The notes under the pieces are model-generated. The model saw only the letters and a list, made by a program, of their open reading frames with translations. It did not search any database and was not told the origin of the DNA. Below, piece after piece: positions 8,064 to 15,778 of a stretch of 64,000 nt of DNA (its first letter is position 1; the number at the start of each line of letters is the position of its first letter). The translations under genes were made by a program, and so were the position numbers. Origin of the DNA: JAEUOS01 sp040382235 (GTDB taxonomy: Bacteria > Pseudomonadota > Gammaproteobacteria > Burkholderiales > JAEUOS01); the NCBI GenBank assembly GCA_040382235.1, contig JBEIFV010000012.1, positions 1 through 64,000 on the forward strand, written 5' to 3'.

Positions 8064-9073
8064 TTGCGTCCTTCGACCTTCGCCAGTTCCTCGCGAAACG
8101 CCTTGAGGATCTCGGCGCCGCCGGCGGTGTCCTTGAGCCACGCATCACTCACCGCGCCAAGCGCCTTGGCGCCGCGCGCCGCATCCTGCGCCGCCAGCAC
8201 GCTAACGCTGTGCTTCGGCATGGCGACGGTCTTGGCGCGCGCTTCCTGTTGCACGCGATCCCAGAACGCACCATATTCCCGTGACAGGCTCTCGCCTGAA
8301 TGCTTTTGAATCACCTCGCGCGCCGCCGCCGGCAGTTCGTCGAATATTTTCTTTGCCATGAAGATCATGCCGGCCGACGCGCCGAACGGGCCATCCAGGT
8401 GGAAGGCGGTCACTTCGTCGAGTTTGAACGGCTGAAACCCGGTCCACTGGATCATCACCGCATCGACCGTCTGCTTCGACAGCGCCTGGTACATGTCGCT
8501 CACCGACATCGAGATCGGGGCCCCACCGAGCCCGGTGATGACATCGCTGGGAACCTTGCCGCCGACGCGCACCTTCATGCCCTTGACCTCGTCGAGCGAC
8601 TTGAGCGGCTTGGCCGAATGCAGCGATGCCTGCGGAAACACCACCAGCGCGAGCGGCACGATGTCCTTGTATTCCGCCGCCAGCTTGCCCGCGGCATACA
8701 GGCGCCACAGCGCGACCGAAGCATCCTCCGACTTGTTGGCGAGAAAGGGCAGGTTGACCACGTCGGTGAGGGGAAACTGGCCGCGCACCATCGCCTGCAG
8801 GCCCCAGCCTACCTGGGCCACGTTGTTCTGTACCCGGCTGTAGATGGTCATCTGGTTGGCCAGGGTTTCGCCGTATACCGGCTCGATCTTGACCACCCCC
8901 TTGCCGGCAGCGCTCACCCTTTCGGCCCAGGGCGTGAGGATATCCCGCGCGAGATGCATGGTTGGGGCGCTCAAGGTCGCGAACTTCAGCACCACCTCCT
9001 GCGCCTTTACGGGTGCGGACGAAAACAGGCCTGCCAACGAAACCAACAACCCGATCCTGACGACGTTTTTCAT
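8060..9073 (-). CDS. TRAP transporter periplasmic binding protein (DctP family)
   Basis: 337 residues. The signal peptide starts MKNVVRIGLLVSLAGLFSS and is cleaved near KAQE. The mature protein has typical DctP segments: LKFATLSAPTMHLARDILTP, SLDEVKGMKVRVGG, APISMSVSDMYQALSKQTVD and GFQPFKLDEVTAFHL. The arginine in MKVRVGG is the usual carboxylate-binding residue, so the substrate is probably an organic acid. The start at 9073 begins a clean signal peptide; upstream in-frame codons overlap the monooxygenase gene. It is cotranscribed with the fused permease. Confidence 0.92.
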   Translation of the reverse strand: MKNVVRIGLLVSLAGLFSSAPVKAQEVVLKFATLSAPTMHLARDILTPWAERVSAAGKGVVKIEPVYGETLANQMTIYSRVQNNVAQVGWGLQAMVRGQFPLTDVVNLPFLANKSEDASVALWRLYAAGKLAAEYKDIVPLALVVFPQASLHSAKPLKSLDEVKGMKVRVGGKVPSDVITGLGGAPISMSVSDMYQALSKQTVDAVMIQWTGFQPFKLDEVTAFHLDGPFGASAGMIFMAKKIFDELPAAAREVIQKHSGESLSREYGAFWDRVQQEARAKTVAMPKHSVSVLAAQDAARGAKALGAVSDAWLKDTAGGAEILKAFREELAKVEGRK

Positions 9074-9128
9074 GGTTTGACTCCGTACGGTGGAAATCAT
9101 GCTCGCGCCGCCAACCCGGCGCCGGTTT

Positions 9129-10280
9129 TCAACAAAATGGTTCAGCCAGTCGCGCAAAGCGCCGCTCGACATCCGCATGCATCAGGTGGCGGATGTAATG
9201 CTCACGCGCCTCAAGAGCACCGGGCGACTCGTCGTGGGAGCGCTTGCCGGTTTCCATCGAGCCTTTCTGCACGAACAGGCAGCGCTCATGCCGCAAGGCC
9301 ATCCATGCGGGCAGGACCTCCAACACCGGGCTGTCGCGCTCAAGCAACATGGCAAGCAGCACCGCATCCTCGATCGCCATCGAGGCGCCCATCGCCCAGA
9401 ACGGCGTGCCGGCGTGGGCGGCGTCGCCAAGCACCACCACTCTGCCCTTGTGCCAGGGAGCCGGCATCAGCACTTCCTCTATCGGCGTGTAAACCACCTG
9501 CTCCGGGCGTTCCACCTGGGCCAGCAACCCGGGAGCGAAGCCGCCGAACTCGGCGAACTTTTCGCGGCACAGGGCGGGCAGGCGCAGGCGGTCATACCAG
9601 GGGTTGCCCGGCTCCTTGCTGACTCCGCCGATATAAACCGCATCTGCGGCGACCGGGATGATGCCAAACGACTTGCCGCGCCCCATCATCCAGGTCGTTC
9701 GCTCAAGTCCCGCAGGTTTGGGCAGGATCACCCGCCAGTTCGAGTAGCCGCTGAACACCGGCTCGATCGCACCGAACACCAGCGAGCGCACCTTCGAGCG
9801 TATGCCATCGGCACCCACCACCAGGTCATACTCGTCGCGCGTGCCGTCGGAAAACCCCACCTGCGCCGACCCGCCTGAGGCATCGATCGCATCGACCGTC
9901 ACCCCCATGCGAACCTTGACGCCGCTCGCCTCCACCGCACCGGCAAGAATGTCGTTCAGCGCCTTGCGCTTGATCGGCACCACCGCCGGAATGTCCGGCC
10001 CGGCGATACGCGGATAACGCGGTCGCGCAAGAACATTGCCAACCATGTCGCATGCCAGCGAATAGTCGTCGGGCAATGGCGCGCCCTCGCGCACGATCGC
10101 GTCGACCACGCCGATGTCGAGAAAAGCGCGCAACGCCGGCCCCTGCACATATAGTCCGGCGCCGGCGATATCGAAATGCGGCTTGATTTCGACCACTTCA
10201 CAGGCGATGCCGCGTTTGGCCAAGGCGCAGGCGAGCGTCTGCCCGGCGACACCGCTACCGACGATCAGAACGCGCCGCAC
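9129..10280 (-). CDS. FAD-dependent aromatic hydroxylase-like monooxygenase
   Basis: 383 residues in the class A flavoprotein hydroxylase fold. It has an N-terminal dinucleotide motif (VLIVGSGVAGQTLACALAKR), the DG motif (DLVVGADGIRSKVRS) and the C-terminal GD motif (VVVLGDAAHAGTPFWAMGAS). Relatives hydroxylate salicylate, hydroxybenzoates or hydroxypyridines using NAD(P)H and O2. It starts 9 bases after the MetE-like gene and precedes dctP. With the extradiol-like VOC protein and FAH hydrolase it makes a plausible ring-activation step. The precise substrate cannot be read from sequence. Confidence 0.88.
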   Translation of the reverse strand: MRRVLIVGSGVAGQTLACALAKRGIACEVVEIKPHFDIAGAGLYVQGPALRAFLDIGVVDAIVREGAPLPDDYSLACDMVGNVLARPRYPRIAGPDIPAVVPIKRKALNDILAGAVEASGVKVRMGVTVDAIDASGGSAQVGFSDGTRDEYDLVVGADGIRSKVRSLVFGAIEPVFSGYSNWRVILPKPAGLERTTWMMGRGKSFGIIPVAADAVYIGGVSKEPGNPWYDRLRLPALCREKFAEFGGFAPGLLAQVERPEQVVYTPIEEVLMPAPWHKGRVVVLGDAAHAGTPFWAMGASMAIEDAVLLAMLLERDSPVLEVLPAWMALRHERCLFVQKGSMETGKRSHDESPGALEAREHYIRHLMHADVERRFARLAEPFC

Positions 10281-10289
10281 GGTGACTCC

Positions 10290-11345
10290 TCAGGCATGGG
10301 CCGCGCAGGTCTGTGCGTGCAATGCGAAGATTGCGGAAACCATTTCGGGGGTCTTGCAACGCCCGAGCCCGCATTCGGTCGCCACACCGAACGAGCCGAG
10401 ATACTTGCCGGCCGCGTCCATGCGACTGGTGGCGCCGACGGCACCGTCGGCCAGATGCAGCAGGCCGAGATAGATTTCCGTGGCGGCATCGAGCTTCAGG
10501 ATCGATAGCGGACGGAAATACGCATCATCGGCGCGTCCAGCCGGCACCGGCATATGGACAAAAGCGATCCGGTGGTCGACGGTTGCCTTGAGCGCGTTGG
10601 CCAGGTCCACCATCTGTCCCATGTCTTCAGGCTCGATGAAATGCCGTGCCTCCCAGTCGCCGTAGCACAGGTGGAAACCCAGTTCGACGCCTTGCGGCAC
10701 AGGTTTGCAAATGCGCGCCATGCGCGCCAGGACTTCGTCGCGCACGCTTCCGGTCCAGGGTGACTTGAGGTATTGGGAGCGGCCATCCCACAGCACCATC
10801 TCGATGCACACGTCCCACTGGATCGCCAGGTCGGCGTGCGGGATCTCGGTGAACAGCATGTCCAGTTCGGCCAGCATCGCGCGCTCGTAGGCGGGCTCGA
10901 CAGCGCCCAGGGCGCTGCCCGAAACGAAGGGATAGGTGCAGGCGAAAGGGGTGGGCAGGCACACCTGGAAGCGGCAGTCGCGCGGTAGCGTTCCGGCGTC
11001 GCGCGCGCGACAGAAGTCGACATACGAAGTGCGTGCTTCGCGCGCATATCCAAGCTCGCCGAAGCGAATTTCTTCCGGACCCACGCCGGGCGCCAGCGTC
11101 AGCTTCCGAAAACCGGTCGAGGTGTTGGCGGCCTCGGCCTCGTCGACCTGCAGGTACGGGCTGGCCCGCAACACCGGGTACTGCCAGGAAATCCAAAGAT
11201 TGCGGCCGCCCGGTTCACCATCGGGCACGCGCTTGAGGCGCGCGCCAAGCAGGTCGCCTGCAACCTGGAACAGCTGCGGGGGCGATGCCAGCGCGACGCT
11301 GCCCACCAGATGTGCGCCGCGTGGCCGCACCGATTGATTGCCCAT
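10290..11345 (-). CDS. Stand-alone MetE/UroD-like protein with zinc-site residues
   Basis: 351 residues resembling the C-terminal barrel of cobalamin-independent methionine synthase. H225 and C227 (GFHLCYGDWEARHF) and C325 (VATECGLGRC) match the His-x-Cys...Cys zinc ligands of MetE, and E232 or E324 may supply the fourth position. The N-terminal folate half of MetE is absent. Such proteins are poorly characterised; a zinc-dependent methyl or thiol transfer is an inference. The start at 11345 has GGAGGGACAA just upstream. An earlier in-frame ATG at 11474 is excluded because the promoter (11439-11467) lies inside it. It is the first gene of the minus-strand operon, directly before the monooxygenase. 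Confidence 0.75.
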   Translation of the reverse strand: MGNQSVRPRGAHLVGSVALASPPQLFQVAGDLLGARLKRVPDGEPGGRNLWISWQYPVLRASPYLQVDEAEAANTSTGFRKLTLAPGVGPEEIRFGELGYAREARTSYVDFCRARDAGTLPRDCRFQVCLPTPFACTYPFVSGSALGAVEPAYERAMLAELDMLFTEIPHADLAIQWDVCIEMVLWDGRSQYLKSPWTGSVRDEVLARMARICKPVPQGVELGFHLCYGDWEARHFIEPEDMGQMVDLANALKATVDHRIAFVHMPVPAGRADDAYFRPLSILKLDAATEIYLGLLHLADGAVGATSRMDAAGKYLGSFGVATECGLGRCKTPEMVSAIFALHAQTCAAHA

Positions 11346-11438
11346 TTGTCCCTCCGAGGTATGGTGTGGCTCGCCCACCAGTGCATGGCGCTGCTGTCGG
11401 CGCCCGCTTTTTTTTCGTTCCAGAACCGGTGGCAGTAA

Positions 11439-11467
11439 AGTATTCCTCAACAGGGGAATTAAGTCAA
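11439..11467 (-). promoter_or_regulatory. Promoter of the minus-strand catabolic operon with dyad operator
   Basis: On the minus strand, TTGACT (11462-11467) and AATACT (11439-11444) are separated by 17 bp. The dyad ATTCCTCAACAGGGGAAT (11442-11459, top strand) spans the spacer and enters the -10 box. The arrangement is nearly base-for-base that of the divergent promoter at 11502-11530. A repressor bound here would occlude RNA polymerase. Confidence 0.8.
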
Positions 11468-11501
11468 TGGGCATATTCCCGGTCGGCGTTTGCGCCGAAT
11501 C

Positions 11502-11530
11502 TTGACTTTATTCCCCTGCTCGGGAATACT
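11502..11530 (+). promoter_or_regulatory. Promoter of the FAH-family gene with dyad operator
   Basis: TTGACT (11502-11507), a 17-bp spacer and AATACT (11525-11530) precede the FAH gene by about 50 bp. The spacer holds ATTCCCCTGCTCGGGAAT (11510-11527), the third copy of the ATTCCY-N6-GGGAAT dyad. Divergent arrangement with the 11439-11467 promoter suggests joint control of both transcripts. Confidence 0.8.
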
Positions 11531-11581
11531 CAGTAGCGCTCGTGGACGCCCCCACAAAGCACGCTATCGGAAGGCCACCAA

Positions 11582-12544
11582 GTGAAACTCGTCCTCTATC
11601 GCCATGCGCCCGCCGACGCGCTCGCCCCCGGCCTTTTGACTGAGCGCGGCGTGATCGCCATCACGGCGCTGGTGCGCGCCGGCCACTCGCCGCAGCAGAC
11701 GATGCAGAACATCATCGACGACTTCGAAGAGCTGCGACCGGCGCTCGAAAGAGCCGCGCGCGATGCGCCCGCGCTCGCGCTCGATGCGGTGCGTCTCGGA
11801 CCGCCGCTGCCGCGGCCGGGCAAGATTCTCGCGTGCATCGCCAACTACTGGGAGCACGCCCAGCGCGAAGCGCGGCCGCTCAACATGTTCATGAAGAATC
11901 CGGATGCGGTCGTAGGTCCGGGCGACACCATCCGCCTGCCGGAATTCACCGAGCCCTGGGCCTTCATGCATGAAGCGGAACTGGCGATCGTGATCAAGGG
12001 GCCGGCGAAGATGGTCAAGCAGTCGGATTGGCGCAGTGCCGTTTTCGGCTATACCTGCATGATCGACGTCACCGCGCGCGGCGAAGGCCGGCGCACCTGG
12101 CCGTCGAACCCGCCGATGAGCTGGCTCGGCAAATCCTTCGACTCCTTCGCACCGCTCGGCCCCTGCATCGTCACCGCCGACGAGATCGCCAACCCGAACG
12201 ACCTGCACGTGCAGTTCTGGAACGACGGCCAACTGCGCCACAACTACAACACCGACGACATGGAACACCCGGTCCCGGAGATCATCGCCTTCGCCACCAC
12301 GGTGATGACGCTCAATTCCGGAGATGTGCTTTCGTGCGGCACCAACCACGAAGGCCTGGGGTTCCTGCAGGACGGCGAGACCGTGGACATACTGATTCAC
12401 GGCATCGGCGGCATGCAACTGCACGTGAGCGATCCCTTGAAGCGGACCTGGGAGCGTGGCGTCTATCAGGGCCAGGATTCGACTCACCACGACGCGGTGC
12501 GGCGCCATAGACCGCAAACGATCCTGCGGCCGACGACGAACTAG
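11582..12544 (+). CDS. Fumarylacetoacetate hydrolase (FAH)-family protein
   Basis: 320 residues starting at GTG, with GGAAGG upstream. The FAH fold signature is present: metal-binding acidic residues around MHEAELAIVIKGPAK, then YTCMIDVTARGEGRR and SFDSFAPLGPCIVTADEI. The late motif TLNSGDVLSCGTNHEGLGFL is the usual GDVI-type segment. Family members cleave C-C bonds of dioxo acids or isomerise ring-cleavage products. In a cluster with an FAD hydroxylase and an extradiol-like dioxygenase it fits the last step. Family is confident; substrate unknown. It is transcribed from the operator-bearing promoter at 11502. Confidence 0.88.
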   Translation: MKLVLYRHAPADALAPGLLTERGVIAITALVRAGHSPQQTMQNIIDDFEELRPALERAARDAPALALDAVRLGPPLPRPGKILACIANYWEHAQREARPLNMFMKNPDAVVGPGDTIRLPEFTEPWAFMHEAELAIVIKGPAKMVKQSDWRSAVFGYTCMIDVTARGEGRRTWPSNPPMSWLGKSFDSFAPLGPCIVTADEIANPNDLHVQFWNDGQLRHNYNTDDMEHPVPEIIAFATTVMTLNSGDVLSCGTNHEGLGFLQDGETVDILIHGIGGMQLHVSDPLKRTWERGVYQGQDSTHHDAVRRHRPQTILRPTTN

Positions 12545-12669
12545 CGCGACCGCGCTTGGCAGTACGGCTTCGCAGATGCACGAGAGCAGCATCAGCAGTC
12601 GAGCGGCGGCAACTCCGAGTCCCGCGCCCCGCTACACTGCGCATTTGCGTCGAACAAGGAGGCCGCACG

Positions 12670-13218
12670 ATGTATTCCAGAACCCTGATTGCCGGACTGA
12701 TCCTGGCGTGTAGCGGTTTGTTTCTGAACACAGCCGCAAGTGCGGCCTCGAAAGAGGAGATCGACGCCAAGGTTCAGGAGGCGGTCGAGAGTTTTTACAA
12801 GCAGACCAGCGCCGGCAAGGGCTTGGCGCAAAAGGCCAGCGGCATGCTGGTGTTTCCCGAGGTGTTCAAGGCCGGCGTGGGCATCGGTGGCGAATATGGT
12901 GAAGGCGCGCTGGTGGTCAAGGGCAAGCCGACCGCCTACTACAGCACCGCCTCGGCCTCGATCGGCTTCCAATTGGGAGCGCAGGTCAAGTCGCAGGTGA
13001 TCCTGTTCATGAACCCGAAGGTGCTGGAAGCCTTTCGCAAGAGCCGTGGCTGGAAGGCCGGCGTTGACGGCAGCGTGGCGCTGGCGACGCTCGGCGCCGG
13101 CGGCGAGATCGACACCAACACGATCAAGGAGCCGATCATCGGCTTCATCTTTTCCAACAAGGGCCTGATGTACAACCTGACCTTCGAGGGCTCGAAGATC
13201 ACCAAGATTGAGCGCTGA
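12670..13218 (+). CDS. Secreted SYLF-domain lipid-binding protein (YSC84-like)
   Basis: 182 residues. The signal peptide ends near AASAAS. The rest is a SYLF/YSC84 domain: GKGLAQKASGMLVFPEVFKA, GVGIGGEYGEGALVVKGKP, YYSTASASIGFQLGAQVKS and VDGSVALATLGAGGEID. Eukaryotic relatives bind phosphoinositides; bacterial ones are periplasmic or outer-membrane associated with unclear roles. The start at 12670 has AAGGAGG eight bases upstream and begins the signal peptide. It stands alone between the catabolic cluster and a vapBC pair. Confidence 0.88.
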   Translation: MYSRTLIAGLILACSGLFLNTAASAASKEEIDAKVQEAVESFYKQTSAGKGLAQKASGMLVFPEVFKAGVGIGGEYGEGALVVKGKPTAYYSTASASIGFQLGAQVKSQVILFMNPKVLEAFRKSRGWKAGVDGSVALATLGAGGEIDTNTIKEPIIGFIFSNKGLMYNLTFEGSKITKIER

Positions 13219-13296
13219 ACCCGCCAATCTTTCTCGCATGCGCGCCGCTCGGGCCGCCCCTCGAATCGCGAAGCGTCATGCGACAAGGGGCGGCAA

Positions 13297-13680
13297 CTAT
13301 CGAATCACCACAAGGTCGACACCCTTGACCTTCTTCCAGATCTGCTCGGCGGTGATGACGCTGGCCTGGCGACTCATTCCAAGCACGAGACAGGCACGGT
13401 CGCCCAGCGAAAGCCCGAGTGATTTGGTCGTCGCGCGCAACAGGCCAGCAGCAAACGCCAGGTGTTGATCAAACTCGACCAACGTCAGCGGAACCCCCTC
13501 CATCACCATGGCGATCTCACCCTTGCCGAGACCTCGCTCGGCCAGCTTGGCCACCACTTCCGAATAGTTCACCGTTGACAGCAGGGCTTCCCCGTCGGCC
13601 CAAAGCTCGACTACGCGATCGGTGCCGGGCTCCTCGAAAAGCGCCGCCAGAACGGCAGAGGCGTCGAACACCCGCGTCAC
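13297..13680 (-). CDS. vapC: VapC-type PIN-domain toxin (second copy)
   Basis: 127 residues. It opens with the PIN motif MTRVFDASAVLAALFEEPGT (first Asp at residue 6), has a middle acidic residue in YSEVVAKLAERG, and later SLGDRACLVLGMSRQASVIT with the third aspartate. It is about as long as the VapC at 1290 but clearly divergent, so it is not a recent duplicate. Its ATG overlaps the antitoxin TGA by four bases. An active magnesium-dependent RNase is expected. Confidence 0.9.
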   Translation of the reverse strand: MTRVFDASAVLAALFEEPGTDRVVELWADGEALLSTVNYSEVVAKLAERGLGKGEIAMVMEGVPLTLVEFDQHLAFAAGLLRATTKSLGLSLGDRACLVLGMSRQASVITAEQIWKKVKGVDLVVIR

Positions 13681-13919
13681 TCGCGACCCGCCTGCGCGCG
13701 TCGCTCGCGCAACAGCTCGCCGGTAACGCTTTCGCCAGGCTGTTTGACCTTCCGCACGATGTCGCGTGCGCGCCGCAATGCCCGCACGCGGTCGAACAAA
13801 CGAATTTCGCCGTCCTCGACAGCAAGATTCAAGCTGGTGCCTGCGGCCAATCCTAGTGCCGTGCGAACCTCCACCGGAATCAGCACCCGGCCTTCACGCG
13901 ACATCTTTACAGTGTGCAT
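13677..13919 (-). CDS. vapB: AbrB/MazE-type antitoxin of the second vapBC pair
   Basis: 80 residues: MHTVKMSREGRVLIPVEVRT followed by ALGLAAGTSLNLAVEDGEIR is a SpoVT/AbrB beta-hairpin DNA-binding domain. The basic helical tail (RALRRARDIVRKVKQ) contacts the toxin. The pair sits between the SYLF and XdhC genes. An AT-rich segment with an inverted repeat lies 38-63 bp upstream of the start. Confidence 0.88.
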   Translation of the reverse strand: MHTVKMSREGRVLIPVEVRTALGLAAGTSLNLAVEDGEIRLFDRVRALRRARDIVRKVKQPGESVTGELLRERRAQAGRE

Positions 13920-13956
13920 TTGCGTGTTTCATGTCAACTTGTCGTATTTTCTTATT

Positions 13957-13982
13957 ATGACAGTTAGTACTTATTTTGTCAT
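13957..13982 (-). promoter_or_regulatory. AT-rich inverted repeat upstream of the second vapBC pair
   Basis: ATGACA (13957-13962) and TGTCAT (13977-13982) form a 6-bp inverted repeat 14 bp apart. On the minus strand TGACAA and CATAAT in this stretch are spaced like a weak -35/-10 pair. It probably serves as promoter and operator of vapBC; the evidence is position and symmetry only. Confidence 0.45.
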
Positions 13983-14088
13983 TATCGTGAATCCTTGCCT
14001 ATTCCGGCCACCTGTTGAGCCCCTCGCAGGCTGTGCGGGTGAATACCGCATGGACGTACAATCACACCTCTATCAGCGAGGAAACATC

Positions 14089-15084
14089 ATGGATAGTGTC
14101 GATCTCAACGTACTCAAATCCGTTCTCGCCTGGCGTCAGGCCGGGCAGACTGTCAACCTGGTCACTGTGGTTGAAACCTGGGGCAGCGCGCCGCGCCCGC
14201 CGGGCGCCCTGTTGGCGATTCGCGGCGACGGCCCGATCGTGGGCTCGGTCTCCGGCGGCTGTGTCGAAGACGACCTGATCGAACGCTGCCGCAACGCGCC
14301 ACTGCTGGCAACCAAGCCCGAGATCGTCAGCTACGGCGTCACCACTGAAGAGGCAGCGCGTTTCGGCCTGCCGTGCGGCGGCGCGCTCAAACTGGTGCAG
14401 GAACCGGTCACCGAAACCGCCTGGGTCGAAGACATCCTGGCGCGCGCCGAGCGCCACGAGCTGGCGACGCGCACCATCGATCTCAATACCGGCGCGGTCA
14501 CCATCTCGAGCGCCTCGCGCGCCGACAAGACCGCGTTCGACGGCAATACCTTGAAGGTCATCTACGGGCCCCTATGGCGCATGCTGATCATCGGCGCCGG
14601 GCAGCTGTCGCGCTACCTGGCCGAGATGGCGCAGGCGCTGGACTATCAGGTGATCGTGTGCGACCCGCGCGAGGAATACCGCGCCGACTGGAATGTGCCG
14701 AATGCGGAACTGGTCACCGGCATGCCCGACGACGTGGTGCTGCAATTGAATCTTGACGCGCACTGTGCGGTGGTGGCCGTGACCCACGACCCAAAGCTGG
14801 ACGACATGGCGCTGCTCGAAGCATTGAAATCGCCTGCCTTCTATATCGGCGCCTTGGGCTCGCGCGTGAATACCGCCAAGAGCAAGCAGCGCCTGAAGGA
14901 ATTCGACCTGTCGGACGCCGAGATCGAGCGCCTGCACGGACCGATCGGCCTGCGCATCGGCAGCCGCACGCCGCCGGAAATCGCGATTTCCATCCTGGCC
15001 GAAGTCACCGCGGTGAAAAACCGCTTCCCGCTCGACAAGGTTTCCGACAAGGCCACCGGCAACTTCGAAGCCTGTGCCACCTGA
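14089..15084 (+). CDS. XdhC/CoxI-family molybdoenzyme maturation protein
   Basis: 331 residues. The N-terminal XdhC_CoxI domain has VETWGSAPRPPGALLAIRGD and GSVSGGCVEDDLIERC. The C-terminal Rossmann domain begins LIIGAGQLSRYLAEMAQALD, with YIGALGSRVNTAKSKQRLKE later. XdhC proteins bind molybdenum cofactor and assist its sulfuration and insertion into xanthine-dehydrogenase-type enzymes. The start at 14089 follows AGCGAGGAAAC. The next gene is a MobA-like nucleotidyltransferase, the usual partner. The client molybdoenzyme is not in this window. Confidence 0.88.
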   Translation: MDSVDLNVLKSVLAWRQAGQTVNLVTVVETWGSAPRPPGALLAIRGDGPIVGSVSGGCVEDDLIERCRNAPLLATKPEIVSYGVTTEEAARFGLPCGGALKLVQEPVTETAWVEDILARAERHELATRTIDLNTGAVTISSASRADKTAFDGNTLKVIYGPLWRMLIIGAGQLSRYLAEMAQALDYQVIVCDPREEYRADWNVPNAELVTGMPDDVVLQLNLDAHCAVVAVTHDPKLDDMALLEALKSPAFYIGALGSRVNTAKSKQRLKEFDLSDAEIERLHGPIGLRIGSRTPPEIAISILAEVTAVKNRFPLDKVSDKATGNFEACAT

Positions 15085-15183
15085 AACCCCTCTGGCGCGA
15101 CGCGTCGGGGAGAAGGCGCGCAGCTTGAACCCTGTCGCGTCGTGCTGCGCGCAAGGGCCCGGAGTGCAAGGCGGGGGCATCAA

Positions 15184-15774
15184 ATGAACACCCCTCCCGC
15201 CGGCGTCCTCCTGGCTGCCGGCTCCTCAAAACGTTTCAATGGCAACAAGCTGATGCACCCGTTTGACGGCGAGCCGATCGCGGTTCGCTCGGCACGTTCG
15301 TTCGCGCAGGCGTTTCCCGGTGGAATCGCGGTGGTGAGGAGCGACAGCCCCCTCAAGCCACTGCTCGAAGCGGCTGGCTTGCGTGTGGTCGAATGCGCGC
15401 GCGCGGACGAAGGCATGGGCGCCAGCCTGGCCGCAGGGGTCGCGGCCACAGTCGACGCCAGCGGCTGGGTGGTGGCCTTGGCCGACATGCCATTCATTCG
15501 CCCGCAAACGCATTCCCGCATCGCCGCATCGCTTGCCGCTGGCGCTGCGCTGGTCGCCGCCGGCTACCGCGGCGAACGCGGCCATCCGGTGGGCATCGGC
15601 GCGCGCTTTCGCGAACAACTGCTGAAGCTCGAAGGCGATGCCGGCGCGCGCAACATCGTGCGCGCCAATCCGGGCCTTACGCAACTGATCGAATGCGACG
15701 ATCCCGGCGTGCTGCGCGATATCGATACACGCGACGACCTGACCGTGGCCCCACCCGACCCACAGCCCCGATGA
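15184..15774 (+). CDS. MobA/MocA-like nucleotidyltransferase
   Basis: 196 residues. The nucleotide-binding N-terminus is VLLAAGSSKRFNGNKLMHPF. ALADMPFIRPQTH is the metal-binding DMP segment and GYRGERGHPVGIGARF the substrate loop. This is the MocA/CoxC type that adds CMP or GMP to molybdopterin. The variant AAGSSKRF-x-NKL differs slightly from the usual GxSxRFG-xxK. The ATG at 15184 lies 100 bp after xdhC. The stop is 5 bp before the M61 peptidase, so the three genes are probably cotranscribed. Confidence 0.83.
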   Translation: MNTPPAGVLLAAGSSKRFNGNKLMHPFDGEPIAVRSARSFAQAFPGGIAVVRSDSPLKPLLEAAGLRVVECARADEGMGASLAAGVAATVDASGWVVALADMPFIRPQTHSRIAASLAAGAALVAAGYRGERGHPVGIGARFREQLLKLEGDAGARNIVRANPGLTQLIECDDPGVLRDIDTRDDLTVAPPDPQPR

Positions 15775-15778
15775 CCCG

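Noticed and set aside
11346..11474. Extended N-terminus for the MetE-like gene starting at 11474
   Set aside because: The promoter and operator (11439-11467) lie within it, and the good ribosome site is at 11345.
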